A model generated the notes under the pieces. The model searched no databases. It was not told the DNA's origin and saw only the letters and a list, made by a program, of their open reading frames with translations. Both the position numbers and the translations under genes were made by a program. From Methylobacterium sp. 17Sr1-1 (GTDB taxonomy: Bacteria > Pseudomonadota > Alphaproteobacteria > Rhizobiales > Beijerinckiaceae), in assembly GCF_003173775.1 (NCBI RefSeq), contig NZ_CP029552.1:5787001-5851000 (forward strand): a stretch of 64,000 bases of DNA. The letters are read 5' to 3'. The stretch's first letter is position 1. Each line of letters opens with the position of its first letter. Positions 35,369-45,779 of the stretch are shown in pieces.

Positions 35369-36559
35369 TCAAGGCGCGGCTTCCGCCTGTTGCCGTGCGC
35401 CGGCGCGCTCGGCTTCGGCCCGGGCGATCGCCGCGGCGACGAGGGCCGGACTCGCCCGCAACGCCCCGAGCTCGACCGAGGACATCGCCAGCAGCACCGG
35501 GGCGAGGCGCGCGGTGGCGTGACCGTCGGGGGTGAACAGGCCGAGATCGTCGCCGGGCTTGACGCCGATGCTGCCGGCGATGCGGGCGGCGTAGTTCTGG
35601 ATCCGGATCTCGTCGGAGCCGCACAAGGGGGCCGGCGGGCGCAAGGCCGGCGGCAGCGCCGAGGCCGGGGCGACGGCAAGGGTCGGCAGGGCCGAGGCCT
35701 CCGCGGCGAGCCGCGCACCGTCGAGGGCTCGCATCGGCTCGATCGCGGCGGGGCGCGCCGTTTCGCCGATGCCGGTGGCGATGGTGGGCAGCGGCTTTGC
35801 CCTGACGACGCGCACGGGTTGGCGCGGCCGGCCCTGCATCCGGGCGAGCGCCGACCAGGGCTGGACCCGCAGGGCGTTGCCGTCGACCGGCCGGGCCGCG
35901 GCGGTCGGTCGGGCCGGGGCGCGGGCGACCCGGCGCGGGGCACCGCCGCGGCCGTGACTGGCGAGGAACCGGGCCCGCAGGGTGCGGCCGATGCCCTGCG
36001 GCGCCAGGGCCGTCAGCGCCGGCGAGGCGGCCCGCGCGGGTGCGGCTCCCCGCATCGGGGCGACGGCACGCGCCGCGACCGGGCCGGCGCATTCGGCGGG
36101 CGCCCAGCGGCGGACGATCGCCAGGGCCGAGCGGCGCCCGTACTCGCCGTAATAGCGCCGCAGCAGCGAGACCGCGGCATCGGCCCCCTGCCCGGCCGTG
36201 GCGAAGCCGGTATGGCCCTCCTGGTCGCCGCCGATCTCCCCATCCCAGCGCGCCCGCTTGATGCACCAGTAATTGTTGAGCTTGACGCAGCGCGCCACGA
36301 AGGCCGGATCGCCCGCCGCCGCCCAGGCGGTCCAGGCGAGGGAGAGCGGCAGGAGCCCGTCCTTCGTCTCGCTGCGCCAGTTCGACACCGCCCGCGCCTC
36401 GGGCCGGTAGACCGGCATCGCGCGCTCGGGTGCCGCGAGGGCGGAGGCGGCGGCGAGCCCGTCCCCGAGGCGTGCGGCGCCGTCCCGCACCAGGGCGGCG
36501 GCCGCGTCGGTGGCGGGGCCGGCCGCGAGGCTCAGGGCGAGGAAGGCGGTGAGGATCAC
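35369..36559 (-). CDS. Exported protein with lysozyme-like N-terminal domain, function unknown
   Basis: A 396-residue protein with a signal peptide (ILTAFLALSLAAGPATDAAA). A segment at about residues 55-155 (NWRSETKDGLLPLSLAWTAWAAAGD, CVKLNNYWCIKRARWDGEIGG, GHTGFATAGQGADAAVSLLRRYYGEYGRRSALAIVRRWAP) is similar in design to phage structural lysozyme-like domains, in which a GF..F....G..A....L..Y pattern precedes RWAP. The centre is arginine-, alanine- and proline-rich, and the C-terminus has a compact domain (CGSDEIRIQNYAARIAGSIGVKPGDDLGLF). A periplasmic peptidoglycan-related role is possible but not shown. Start is GTG 36559. Confidence 0.65.
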   Translation of the reverse strand: MILTAFLALSLAAGPATDAAAALVRDGAARLGDGLAAASALAAPERAMPVYRPEARAVSNWRSETKDGLLPLSLAWTAWAAAGDPAFVARCVKLNNYWCIKRARWDGEIGGDQEGHTGFATAGQGADAAVSLLRRYYGEYGRRSALAIVRRWAPAECAGPVAARAVAPMRGAAPARAASPALTALAPQGIGRTLRARFLASHGRGGAPRRVARAPARPTAAARPVDGNALRVQPWSALARMQGRPRQPVRVVRAKPLPTIATGIGETARPAAIEPMRALDGARLAAEASALPTLAVAPASALPPALRPPAPLCGSDEIRIQNYAARIAGSIGVKPGDDLGLFTPDGHATARLAPVLLAMSSVELGALRASPALVAAAIARAEAERAGARQQAEAAP

Positions 36560-36643
36560 GGCACTTGTTACGTGTGGCTGAGGCTTAGCTGTCTCAAGCG
36601 ATTTCCCAACCGCTCCGTTCCACCGGGAGTGGCGCGGGATTCC

Positions 36644-36667
36644 CTCTCCCCGCCCGTGGGGAGAGGA
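36644..36667. repeat. CCCTCTCCC-type palindromic repeat, copy 3
   Basis: CCTCTCCCC and GGGGAGAGG flank a six-base loop, with GCGCGGGATT immediately before, as in copy 1 at 20714. It lies between the exported protein and the SixA-like phosphatase gene and could terminate the latter. Confidence 0.7.
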
Positions 36668-36771
36668 GAAACCCGCGCCCTCTTCTTCCAGTACCCCTCC
36701 GCGCTGCTGGGGGAGAGATACGCACGACCTGTTCGGACATTGCTTCCCGGCTCGGATCGGCGAGCGAAGCC

Positions 36772-37290
36772 CTACTCGTCCTCGCCGTGCCCGAGGCTCT
36801 TCGGCGTCACGAACCGCTCGACCGTGCCCTCCCCGGCCTCGACCTTGCCCCATGAATCCACGGCCAGATCGATCACCGCGACCGCCGCCGTCGGGTACTT
36901 CTTGGTCAGCGCCCGCCGCGCCTCGCCCGGTCGGCCGAGGAGCCGGGCGAGGTCCTGGAAGCCCGGATTGTGGCCGATCATCAGGGCGGTCGCGACCTCG
37001 TCCGGGATCGAGCGCACCACGTCGAGCAGGCGCGAGACCGGCGCTTCGTAGATCTGCGGCACGGTCTCGTCCGGCACCGTCCCGAGCGCCGGCTTGACGA
37101 GGTCCCAGGTTTCTTGCGTGCGCCGGGCCGGCGAGACCAGCACCCGGTCGGGGATCAGCCCTTGCTCGGCCAGGTAGGCGGCCATCTTCGGCGCCGCCTC
37201 CCGCCCGCGGGGCGCGAGGGGCCGGTCGACGTCGGACGCGCCGTCCGGCCAGTCGGACTTGGCGTGGCGGAGCAGGATCAGGCGGCGCAT
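36772..37290 (-). CDS. SixA-like histidine phosphatase
   Basis: A 172-residue protein of the histidine phosphatase superfamily: the catalytic LILLRHAKSDWPDG at the N-terminus (RHA variant of RHG), VLVSPARRTQETW, and the second catalytic histidine in ALMIGHNPGFQDLA. Length and motifs match SixA, a small phosphohistidine phosphatase acting on phosphotransfer domains. It lies four bases behind the MoxR-type ATPase gene, so the two are in one operon. Substrate unknown. Confidence 0.9.
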   Translation of the reverse strand: MRRLILLRHAKSDWPDGASDVDRPLAPRGREAAPKMAAYLAEQGLIPDRVLVSPARRTQETWDLVKPALGTVPDETVPQIYEAPVSRLLDVVRSIPDEVATALMIGHNPGFQDLARLLGRPGEARRALTKKYPTAAVAVIDLAVDSWGKVEAGEGTVERFVTPKSLGHGEDE

Positions 37291-37294
37291 CGGA

Positions 37295-38140
<846 letters not shown>

Positions 38141-38219
38141 CGGGCTCGCGTCAGTCCTGTCCTTCGGGAATTCCTTCGACCCTATGCGGCGAAGGCCGCG
38201 CTGGCGAGACCCGCCGGTC

Positions 38220-38891
38220 TCACAGCTTCGACGGATCGAACCACACGCAGCTGCGGGCGATCACCGTGAAGTTGATCTCCGAGCGGGCCGGCTGCGGCAG
38301 CAGCTCGCCGTCGATGGCCACGGTGGTCTGGTTCGAGGTGGCGCCGTCGCCGAAGCTCTGGGGACGGGTCACGTAGCAGTACTGCTTCTCGGGCTTCTGC
38401 TCGTCGCCCTTGAAGTTCCAGCCGGTGACGATCGAGCCGTCGAGATAGGGCACGGTCTTGAACACCGTGAAGCTCGTGCGCACCGCCGCGGCGGCCGAGG
38501 CCGGCGCCTCGGTCTTGCCCTGGTTGCCGGTCAGCGAGGACACGTCCGGGCGCCCCTTGCCCGCCGGCGCCGGCGCCGGCACCCCGCCCTCGATCTTGAG
38601 GGTGGTGTCGGTGAGCTTCACCTCGCCGCTCGTCTTGAGCGTCGTGGTCTCGAGCGCCTGGGTGAGGGCCTTCGCGAGCTTGTCGGAGGCGTTGCCGACC
38701 TCGTTCATCGTCGCGTAGCCGTAGAAGGCCGCGCCGAGGCCGGCCCCGGCGAGGCCGACGAACACCCCGAGGCCGATCGCCCGGAAGAGGAAGGCGCGGG
38801 CGTTGGAGATCCGGGCCTCGGCCCGCAGGCGCCCGTTGACGTGCTGGGCGAGGGCGACGTTCTCGGGCGTGCCCGGTGCGAGGTAGCTCAC
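38220..38891 (-). CDS. Uncharacterised single-pass membrane protein, second gene of a pair
   Basis: A 223-residue protein: a cytoplasmic start ([20 protein letters not shown]), one transmembrane segment ([27 protein letters not shown], about residues 34-60) and an extracytoplasmic part rich in lysine, threonine and glutamate, with a proline-rich linker ([13 protein letters not shown]) and a beta-rich C-terminal domain having two cysteines ([20 protein letters not shown]) that may form a disulfide. No family recognised. The GTG start overlaps the stop of the upstream membrane protein gene (GTGA), pointing to a functional pair. Confidence 0.75.
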   Translation of the reverse strand: MSYLAPGTPENVALAQHVNGRLRAEARISNARAFLFRAIGLGVFVGLAGAGLGAAFYGYATMNEVGNASDKLAKALTQALETTTLKTSGEVKLTDTTLKIEGGVPAPAPAGKGRPDVSSLTGNQGKTEAPASAAAAVRTSFTVFKTVPYLDGSIVTGWNFKGDEQKPEKQYCYVTRPQSFGDGATSNQTTVAIDGELLPQPARSEINFTVIARSCVWFDPSKL

Positions 38892-40117
38892 GGTCTCGGC
38901 CTCTCGATGCGGTCGTCGTCGCGCGCCGGCGGCGCCGGGGGCGTGCCGGCCTGCGGCACGGTCGGCGAGCGGCGCTGGTCGAGGGGGATCGCCGCGCCCG
39001 AGGCCACCGCGGCCTCGCGCATCGCCCGCTGCGCGTCCTGGATCTGGGTCGCGCTCTCGGCCATCTGGTTGAGGAGGAGCGGCACGCCCTCCGCGTGCAT
39101 CATCGCGTCGAGGTCGTCCTCGTCGCGATAGGTCTTGCGCACCTGCACGGCGCAGAGCGCGAGCAGCGTCGAGGCGAAGGCGGCGCAGAGGGCCGGCGCG
39201 AAGACGAAGATGCGCAGGAAGGCGTGGACCTGCTGGTCGGTGACGTCGATCGGGTCGGCGCCGTAGACCATCGCGGTGAAGGAGTGCAGCTGCGAGCGCC
39301 GCACCGCGTCGCGGTAGGCGCCTTCGGCTTCCGTCACCCGGCGGTCGGCGGCGGCGCGGTCGAGCTGCGCCCGGGCGGCGCGGGCCTCGGTCAGGTTCTT
39401 CGCCACCACGGCCCGCTCGTCGCCGGCGGATTTCAGGCTGCCCGCGATGGTGGCGGTGCGCGGATCGGTGACGCAGCGCAGGTAATTGTAGCGCTTGCCG
39501 CGGCTGTTGGTGCCCGACAGGCGCTCGCAGCGCTGGCCCGGCAGGCCGGCGAGCTGGGCCGAGGCTTCCGTTGTGCGCTTCTCGAGCGCCGCGGCCTCCG
39601 CCGTGTACTGCGCCACCCGGGCATCGGCCTGGGCGATGCGGTTGTCGATCGTGCCGCGGTCGGCCTCGGCCTCCTTCAGGGTGGTGCGGGCCTTCGAGGC
39701 CTCGGCGAGACGGGGATGGAACATCATCTCGCCGAGCTGCGACACCGACTTGGTGGTCACCCCCGCCGCCATCACGATGCCGACGATCGCCAGAGACTTG
39801 ATCAGCCAGTCGCGCTGCACCCGGATCAGGATGCCGAGCGGCACCCGGCACAGCTCGATCGCCGCGTAGACGACCGGCGCCAGCAGCATGAACCAGAAGC
39901 TCTGGTCGTGTTTGTCGGCATAGGTCTCGGCGAAGAACCAGGCCCCGGCCAGCGAGGTGCAGATCACCAGCGCCTCGACCAGGTAGGCGATGGCGACGTA
40001 GCCCCAGCGGATGCGGTAACCCTTGCGGATCGCCCGGTCCTGCTTCCAGGCATCGGTCTCGTCGGTCCAGGCGCGCTTCTCGCGCACCACCACCCGATCG
40101 GGAGGCTGTCTGCCCAT
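38888..40117 (-). CDS. Uncharacterised multi-pass membrane protein with long coiled coil, first gene of a pair
   Basis: A 409-residue protein. Three hydrophobic segments lie in the first 125 residues ([59 protein letters not shown]). A long glutamate-, alanine- and arginine-rich coiled coil (about residues 130-300, with [16 protein letters not shown] inserted) leads to a fourth segment ([21 protein letters not shown]). The C-terminal tail is proline-rich and has a short helix ([21 protein letters not shown]). No known domain. TCGAGGAGCC precedes the ATG. A scaffold or sensor role working with the second protein is inferred only from the gene fusion-like overlap. Confidence 0.75.
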   Translation of the reverse strand: MGRQPPDRVVVREKRAWTDETDAWKQDRAIRKGYRIRWGYVAIAYLVEALVICTSLAGAWFFAETYADKHDQSFWFMLLAPVVYAAIELCRVPLGILIRVQRDWLIKSLAIVGIVMAAGVTTKSVSQLGEMMFHPRLAEASKARTTLKEAEADRGTIDNRIAQADARVAQYTAEAAALEKRTTEASAQLAGLPGQRCERLSGTNSRGKRYNYLRCVTDPRTATIAGSLKSAGDERAVVAKNLTEARAARAQLDRAAADRRVTEAEGAYRDAVRRSQLHSFTAMVYGADPIDVTDQQVHAFLRIFVFAPALCAAFASTLLALCAVQVRKTYRDEDDLDAMMHAEGVPLLLNQMAESATQIQDAQRAMREAAVASGAAIPLDQRRSPTVPQAGTPPAPPARDDDRIERPRP

Positions 40118-40363
40118 CGCGGCTCCTCGAGGCGGCCGCCCGGGGGCGGCCGCGTACACGGATTCTCAATCCTTCGTCCTATGCGGGTTTTGCGCCGAAA
40201 ATGCGCCCTCTGCGAGCGGGGCTTGCCGCGGCGCAGCGTCCGGGGCGCGCTTTACGCACCGCAAAACGCTGTGAACGGCGTTAGAACTGGCTTGCGGCGC
40301 GCTTCGTCGCGCCGAGACCCGACGCCGCTCGCGCGGCGCCGCCAGACCGGAGCGAGGCCCCGC

Positions 40364-41668
40364 ATGTCGGACGACCGCTACCACAAGGACCGGCTCGGCA
40401 ACCGCCGCCTGAGCCCTGAGACCCTGATGCTCGGCTACGGCTACGACCCCGCCCTCTCGGAGGGGGCGGTGAAGCCGCCGGTCTTCCTCACGTCCACCTT
40501 CGTGTTCACCTCCGCCGAGCACGGCAAGGCGTTCTTCGACTACGTCTCGGGACGGCGCGAGCCGCCGGCCGGCGAGGCGGCCGGGCTGGTCTATTCGCGC
40601 TTCAACCACCCCAACAGCGAGATCGTCGAGGACCGGCTCGCGGTGTTCGAGGAGGCCGAGGCCGCGCTCCTGTTCTCGTCGGGCATGTCGGCGATCGCCA
40701 CCGTGATCCTGGCCCATGCCCGGCCCGGCGACGTGGTGCTGCATTCCCAGCCGCTCTACGGCGGCACCGAGACGCTGATCGCCAAGACCTTGGCGGGGTT
40801 CACCATCGGCGCGGTCGGCTTCCAGGACGGCACCGACGAGGCGAGCGTGACGGCGGCGGCGGATTCCGCCCTGGACCTGGCGGAGAAGTCGGGCGGGCGC
40901 GTCAGCGTCGTGATGGTCGAGACGCCGTCGAATCCCCTCAACACCCTCGTCGACCTGGCGCTGGTGCGACAGGCGGCCGACCGGATCGGCGCCCGCCAGG
41001 GCGGCCAGGCGCCGGTGGTGGTCTGCGACAACACCCTGCTCGGCCCCCTCTTCCAGCACCCGTTGCGCTTTGGTGCCGACATCTCGGTCTACTCGCTGAC
41101 CAAATACGTCGGTGGTCACTCGGACCTCATCGCCGGGGCGGCGCTCGGCGCGGCGGCGCGGATGAAGCCGGTGCGGCTGCTGCGCTCGGCGATCGGCACC
41201 CAGCTCGATCCGCATTCGTGCTGGATGCTCGGCCGCTCGCTCGAGACCCTGACGCTCCGGATGGAGAAGGCCAACCGCAACGGCGAGCTCATCGCCGGCC
41301 TGCTGCGATCCCACCCGAAGGTGACGCGGCTGCACCATCTCGGCCATCTCGAACCCGGCTCCGGCGCGGCCAAAGTCTACGCCGCGCAATGCACCGCCCC
41401 GGGCTCGACCTTCTCGTTCGACGTCGCGGGCGGGGAGCCGGAGGCGTTCCGGGTGCTCAACGCGCTGCAGCTGTTCAAGCTCGCGGTGAGCCTAGGCGGC
41501 ACCGAATCGCTCGCCAGCCACCCGGCCTCGACCACCCATTCGGGGGTGCCGAAGGCGGTGCGCGACCGGCTCGGCATCACCGACGCGACGATCCGGGTCT
41601 CGATCGGCATCGAGCATCCGGAGGATCTGGCGGCGGACCTGGAGGCGGCGCTGGCGACCTTGGGGTGA
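40364..41668 (+). CDS. Cystathionine gamma-synthase/methionine gamma-lyase family PLP enzyme
   Basis: A 434-residue member of the Cys/Met metabolism PLP family. Signatures are the N-terminal [69 protein letters not shown], the cofactor aspartate in [17 protein letters not shown], and the lysine in [14 protein letters not shown] (Lys247). It could be O-succinyl- or O-acetylhomoserine sulfhydrylase, cystathionine gamma-synthase or methionine gamma-lyase; the choice cannot be made from sequence reading alone. It is divergent from the membrane-protein pair. Start ATG 40364. Confidence 0.88.
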   Translation: MSDDRYHKDRLGNRRLSPETLMLGYGYDPALSEGAVKPPVFLTSTFVFTSAEHGKAFFDYVSGRREPPAGEAAGLVYSRFNHPNSEIVEDRLAVFEEAEAALLFSSGMSAIATVILAHARPGDVVLHSQPLYGGTETLIAKTLAGFTIGAVGFQDGTDEASVTAAADSALDLAEKSGGRVSVVMVETPSNPLNTLVDLALVRQAADRIGARQGGQAPVVVCDNTLLGPLFQHPLRFGADISVYSLTKYVGGHSDLIAGAALGAAARMKPVRLLRSAIGTQLDPHSCWMLGRSLETLTLRMEKANRNGELIAGLLRSHPKVTRLHHLGHLEPGSGAAKVYAAQCTAPGSTFSFDVAGGEPEAFRVLNALQLFKLAVSLGGTESLASHPASTTHSGVPKAVRDRLGITDATIRVSIGIEHPEDLAADLEAALATLG

Positions 41669-42011
41669 GCGGCCCGGGCCGTGCGGGGATCGGCGCGACG
41701 ACCCGGGACCTGCGGGACGTCGCGCGGCCGCGCCGCCGATCGGGTTGACCGAAACGGCGTCGCGGACGGCCACGGTCCACGACACACGCGAAGAAGGGCT
41801 GAGTGTCTATCAAGCGCGGCGAATGGGCGATATTTCCCAACTGTCAACCATAACGATGCGTTCACCTGCATTTTGCTCGGATTTCGAAAAATCGCCTTTC
41901 GCCGCGCAACCGGCTTTCATCATCGTGCCGCTATCCGCTCATCGATCCCGGCCACCGCGGGAACGCCGGCCCTGCCCTTAGGCAGTGAGCCTGTTCAGGA
42001 TTAGGTCTTCG
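41669..42011. other. AT-richer intergenic stretch with no gene recognised
   Basis: About 340 bases between two rightward genes. The second half (41800-41930) is clearly less GC-rich than the surroundings and probably holds the promoter of the following secreted protein gene. No RNA gene or coding frame could be supported. Confidence 0.4.
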
Positions 42012-42437
42012 ATGAAACGTGCGATCGCGTATTCGCTTGCGATGTCCTTCTCGGTCATCTCCTGCGCCCAGGCCTTCGATACGGACACCCTCGGACAGAG
42101 AGGCTCGTTGCTGCTCTCCGATCTCGATCGGATGCTGCGTGAGAACGGTCTGCTTCGGCAGCAGACCGACGCGGCCATGCGGGAGGCCGGTTTGAACGCC
42201 GATACCGTCCGCTGCGAGGGAACGCGCTTTCCGGGCACATGGCAGCACCTCGGGGGCTACCGCGTCGCCCCGTACATCTGTGCCTTCGGCGACAGGCGGC
42301 TCGTGATCCGAGCCGATGTCAGGATCACGGACGTCGATGGCGACTCCTACGCGAAGAACACCGAGACGGCGCGAAGATATGCCCGCCATTACACGGAGAG
42401 CAATCTCAAGTGGACGTGGTTTCGGGATCCACAATGA
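42012..42437 (+). CDS. Small secreted protein of unknown function, lower GC than neighbours
   Basis: A 141-residue protein with a signal peptide (MKRAIAYSLAMSFSVISCAQA, cleavage around residue 21). The mature part has LLLSDLDRMLRENGLLRQQTDAAMREAGLNADTV and then a cysteine pair (RCEGTRFPG; YICAFGDRRL) in a beta-prone domain ending YTESNLKWTWF. No family recognised. Codon use is noticeably less GC-rich than that of neighbours, as is the upstream region, which suggests acquisition by transfer or at least weak adaptation. ATG 42012 gives the complete signal peptide; an upstream GTG at 41985 adds nine residues. Confidence 0.7.
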   Translation: MKRAIAYSLAMSFSVISCAQAFDTDTLGQRGSLLLSDLDRMLRENGLLRQQTDAAMREAGLNADTVRCEGTRFPGTWQHLGGYRVAPYICAFGDRRLVIRADVRITDVDGDSYAKNTETARRYARHYTESNLKWTWFRDPQ

Positions 42438-42746
42438 TCGGTCGCGCAGGGCCTGTTGCCGGTTGAGGACCTCGCGCGGGCGAACCCCTTCCACCCCCCT
42501 TGCGCGGTCCTCCGACGTCCCGCGCTCGTCGATGCCGGTCGCGACGAAAGTCCGGCGGGAAGCCCGTCGGCCTCCAGGGCGGCGGGGGCGTGGAGGCCGC
42601 GCCGCGCGGGCACGAAAACGCTCCCCGGACGCCCTTTTGGCTTGCCCCGCCGGTCCCCCTCCGCAAGATGGCCGCGATTCCCCGGCCGCCTCCCGCGGGC
42701 CGGGACCTTCGCCCGTCCGACAGCCCGAGAGGCTCCGCCGCTCCCG
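42438..42746. other. Gap upstream of the antiporter gene, no feature recognised
   Basis: About 310 bases. A rightward frame in phase with the antiporter gene is open through it, but its text is rich in arginine and proline and unlike a membrane protein, so the ATG at 42747 is taken as the start. No hairpin or promoter stands out. Confidence 0.4.
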
Positions 42747-44537
42747 ATGACCGAGCACGCCGCGTCCGGCTCCTACAAGGAAGTCATCCTGTTCCTGGTC
42801 ACCGCCGGGATCGTGGTGCCGTTGTTCCATCGCCTGCGCGTCAGCCCGGTCCTCGGCTTCATCGGCGCCGGCGCCCTCCTCGGGCCGTCGGGCCTGGGGC
42901 GGCTCACCGAGACCGTGCCGTGGCTCGGCGCGGTGACGATCTCGAACCGCACCGAGATCGCGCATCTCGCCGAGCTCGGCGTGGTGTTCCTGATGTTCAT
43001 GATCGGGGTCGAGCTGTCCTGGGAGCGCCTGCGCATCCTGCGCCGCCTCGTCTTCGGGCTCGGCTCGCTGCAGGTGGTGGTGTCGAGCCTGCTCGTCGGC
43101 GCGGTGCTGATGGCGCTGGAGGTGCCGCCCCTCGCGGCGATCCTCGTCGGGCTGGCGCTGGCGCTCTCCTCCACCGCCATCGTGCTGCCGGTGCTGGCCG
43201 AGCAGAAGCGGCTCAACACGCCGGCCGGCCGGGCGAGCTTCGCGGTGCTGCTGTTCCAGGACCTCGCCGTCGCTCCCGTCCTGTTCGCCATCGCGGTGCT
43301 CGGCCGCAAGGACAGCGACGCGGTGACCGGCCTCGCCCTCGCGCTCGGTCAGGCCGCCGTGGCGCTGGCGCTGCTGGTGGGTGCCGGGCGCCTGGGCCTG
43401 CGGCCTTTGTTCCAGCTCGTCGCCCGCACCCGCAGCCCCGAATTGTTCATGGCGGCCTGCCTCCTCGTCATCGCGGCGACGTCCCTCGTCGCGGCCGCGA
43501 GCGGCCTGTCGATGACGCTCGGCGCCTTCGTCGCCGGGCTGCTGCTGGCCGAGACCGAGTACCGCCGGGCGATCGAGGCGACGATCGACCCGTTCAAGGG
43601 CCTGCTGCTCGGGGTGTTCTTCGTCTCGGTCGGCATGGGGATCGACCCGGCGGTGCTGATGAAGACGCCGCTCACCATCCTGGGGTTGGCCCTCGGCCTC
43701 CTCGTCCTCAAGGGCGGGGTCATCTTGGGGCTCGGCACGGCGTTGCGCCTGCCGCGCGCGGTGGCGCTCGAATCCGCCCTGCTGCTCGGGCCCGGCGGCG
43801 AGTTCGCCTTCGTGCTCGTCGGCAGCGCGCTGGCCGCCGGCCTCGTCCCCGACGATCTCGGACAGGCGGCGCTCGTCGTCACCACCGCCACGATGGTGAT
43901 GATCCCCGGCCTCGCGGCGCTCGCCCGCCGCCTCGGCCGGCGGATCGACCGGACCGCGCTGGGCCGTGCCCGGGCCGAGCCGCCGCCGGCGGAGCGCCAG
44001 CCCGGTCGGGTGATCGTCGCGGGCTACGGCCGGGTCGGCCGCCTCGTCGCCGAGATGCTGGCCCGCCACAAGGTGCCCTACATCGCCCTCGACATGGACG
44101 CCGCCCGCGTCGCCGACCAGCGCCGTCTCGGCAACCCGGTCTATTTCGGCGATTCGGCCAACCCGGACCTGCTGCGGCGCTGCGGCATCGACACCGCCCG
44201 CGCCCTCGTGGTCACCCTCGACCAGCCCCGCGCCGTCGAGGCGGTGGTGGCGGCCGCCCGCGCCGAGCGGCCGGACCTCACCATCGTGGCCCGGGCCAGG
44301 GATGCCCGCCACGCCACCGCCCTCTACGAGATGGGCGTGGACGATGCCGTGCCGGAGACGATCGAGGCGTCGCTCCAGCTCTCGGAGGCGGTGCTGGTCG
44401 ATGTCGGGGTGCCGATGGGGCTGGTGATCGCCTCGATCCACGAGCGCCGCGACGAGTTCCGGGCGCTCCTGCGCCGCAAGGAGGCCCCACCGGCCGCGCC
44501 GTTCCAGGCCCGCCGCACCGTCGGGAAGGCGCCGTGA
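42747..44537 (+). CDS. CPA2-family cation/proton antiporter with TrkA-N regulatory domain (KefB-like)
   Basis: A 596-residue protein. The first 390 residues are a Na/H exchanger-type membrane domain with about 12-13 hydrophobic segments, including the family stretches SPVLGFIGAGALLGPSGLG, LAELGVVFLMFMIGVELS and LALSSTAIVLPVLAEQ. The C-terminal part is a TrkA-N (RCK) domain with a dinucleotide-binding loop VIVAGYGRVGRLVAEMLARH and DSANPDLLRRCGIDTARALVV. This is the layout of KefB/KefC-type potassium efflux antiporters. It is followed ten bases later by the helicase gene, so they may be co-transcribed. Confidence 0.9.
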   Translation: MTEHAASGSYKEVILFLVTAGIVVPLFHRLRVSPVLGFIGAGALLGPSGLGRLTETVPWLGAVTISNRTEIAHLAELGVVFLMFMIGVELSWERLRILRRLVFGLGSLQVVVSSLLVGAVLMALEVPPLAAILVGLALALSSTAIVLPVLAEQKRLNTPAGRASFAVLLFQDLAVAPVLFAIAVLGRKDSDAVTGLALALGQAAVALALLVGAGRLGLRPLFQLVARTRSPELFMAACLLVIAATSLVAAASGLSMTLGAFVAGLLLAETEYRRAIEATIDPFKGLLLGVFFVSVGMGIDPAVLMKTPLTILGLALGLLVLKGGVILGLGTALRLPRAVALESALLLGPGGEFAFVLVGSALAAGLVPDDLGQAALVVTTATMVMIPGLAALARRLGRRIDRTALGRARAEPPPAERQPGRVIVAGYGRVGRLVAEMLARHKVPYIALDMDAARVADQRRLGNPVYFGDSANPDLLRRCGIDTARALVVTLDQPRAVEAVVAAARAERPDLTIVARARDARHATALYEMGVDDAVPETIEASLQLSEAVLVDVGVPMGLVIASIHERRDEFRALLRRKEAPPAAPFQARRTVGKAP

Positions 44538-44547
44538 GCGGTCAACG

Positions 44548-45654
44548 ATGATGAGCGGGCTTGGCCCCCAGCAGGAGGCGGCGCTCAAGGCGGTGTCGGA
44601 CTGGCTGAAGCGCGGCAGCCCGCAGGTCTTCCGCCTGTTCGGCTTCGCCGGCACCGGCAAGACGACCCTCGCTCGCCGGCTGGCCGAGGACGTCGAGGGC
44701 GGGGTGCTCTTTTGCGCCTATACGGGCAAGGCGGCCTCCGTCATGCGCGCCCGCGGCTGCCCGGACGCGTCGACCATCCACAGCCTGATCTACCGCACCC
44801 GCGAGGATACCGAGGGCGGCCCCGCCTTCACCCTCAACCGCACCGGGCCGGTGAGCAAGGCGGCGCTCGTCGTCATCGACGAATGCTCGATGGTCGACGG
44901 CGACCTCGGCAACGACCTGCTCTCCTTCGGCACGCCGGTCCTGGTGCTGGGCGATCCGGCCCAGCTGCCGCCGGTGAAGGGCGGCGGCTTCTTCACCGAG
45001 GCCGAGCCCGACGTGATGCTGACCGAGGTCCACCGCCAGGCCGCCGACAACCCGATCGTGCGCCTCGCCATGACGGTCCGCGAGGGCGGGCGGCTGGAGT
45101 TCGGCGATTACGGCGAGAGCCGGGTGATCCCGCGCCGCGCGATCGACCCCGCGACCGTGCTCGCCGCCGATCAGGTCCTGGTCGGGATGAACCGCACCCG
45201 GCGGCTCTATAACGGCCGCATCCGCGAGCTGATCGGCCACGTCGACCCGATGCCGGCGGTGGGCGAGAAGCTGGTCTGCCTGCGCAACGACCGCACCAAG
45301 GGCCTGCTCAACGGCTCGACCTGGACCGTCCAGGCCCTGCGCGCCGCCCCCCGCCCCGACCTCGTGCGCCTCGACGTGGTGCCGGAGGACGACCCCGCCC
45401 TGCGGCGCAAGCCCCAGGACATCAAGGTGCTGCGCTCGGTCATCGCCGGCAGCGAGGAGGAGGTGCCGGCGATCCTGCGGCGCGAGACGGAAGAGTTCAC
45501 CTACGGCTACGCGCTCACCGTGCACAAGGCGCAGGGGTCGCAGTGGGACCGTGTCGTGCTGTTCGACGAATCCTACGCGTTCCGGGAGCACCGGGCGCGC
45601 TGGCTCTACACGGCGCTGACCCGGGCGGCGGAGGTGATCACGGTGGTGGTGTAG
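44548..45654 (+). CDS. RecD-like DNA helicase (AAA+ superfamily 1)
   Basis: A 368-residue protein, shorter than RecD. Walker A GFAGTGKT is at residues 32-39, then CAYTGKAASVMRARGCPDASTIHSLIY, motif II in VVIDECSMVDGDLG, motif III in LVLGDPAQLPPVKGGGFF, and the C-terminal superfamily 1 motifs YGYALTVHKAQGSQWDRVVLFDES and RWLYTALTRA. This set matches compact ATP-dependent 5'-3' RecD2/Dda-like helicases. DNA repair or replication restart is the likely area. It follows the antiporter by ten bases, an unusual combination, and its 3' end overlaps a small leftward gene. Confidence 0.9.
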   Translation: MMSGLGPQQEAALKAVSDWLKRGSPQVFRLFGFAGTGKTTLARRLAEDVEGGVLFCAYTGKAASVMRARGCPDASTIHSLIYRTREDTEGGPAFTLNRTGPVSKAALVVIDECSMVDGDLGNDLLSFGTPVLVLGDPAQLPPVKGGGFFTEAEPDVMLTEVHRQAADNPIVRLAMTVREGGRLEFGDYGESRVIPRRAIDPATVLAADQVLVGMNRTRRLYNGRIRELIGHVDPMPAVGEKLVCLRNDRTKGLLNGSTWTVQALRAAPRPDLVRLDVVPEDDPALRRKPQDIKVLRSVIAGSEEEVPAILRRETEEFTYGYALTVHKAQGSQWDRVVLFDESYAFREHRARWLYTALTRAAEVITVVV

Positions 45655-45779
45655 GAGGCCCCAAGCGCCTTGCGCATCCGCGCTTGTACGGTATCCGACG
45701 CGATCATGAGGGCGAGCAGGCCACCGACGATGAGAGCGGCACTCACGCCGAGGATCTGCCATGCGGTGGTGACGGTCAT
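45606..45779 (-). CDS. Tiny single-pass membrane protein, second gene of a small pair
   Basis: A 57-residue frame read from the minus strand: MTVTTAWQILGVSAALIVGG, a transmembrane segment continuing LLALMIAS, then DTVQARMRKALG and a short threonine-rich end. The ATG overlaps the stop of the upstream small gene in an ATGA arrangement, which is the main argument for it. The last 49 bases overlap the 3' end of the helicase gene on the other strand. No family recognised. Confidence 0.55.
   Translation of the reverse strand: MTVTTAWQILGVSAALIVGGLLALMIASDTVQARMRKALGASYTTTVITSAARVSAV

Noticed and set aside
42456..42746. Upstream in-frame extension of the antiporter gene
   Set aside because: The text is arginine/proline-rich and not membrane-like; homologous proteins start just before the first hydrophobic segment, as from 42747.
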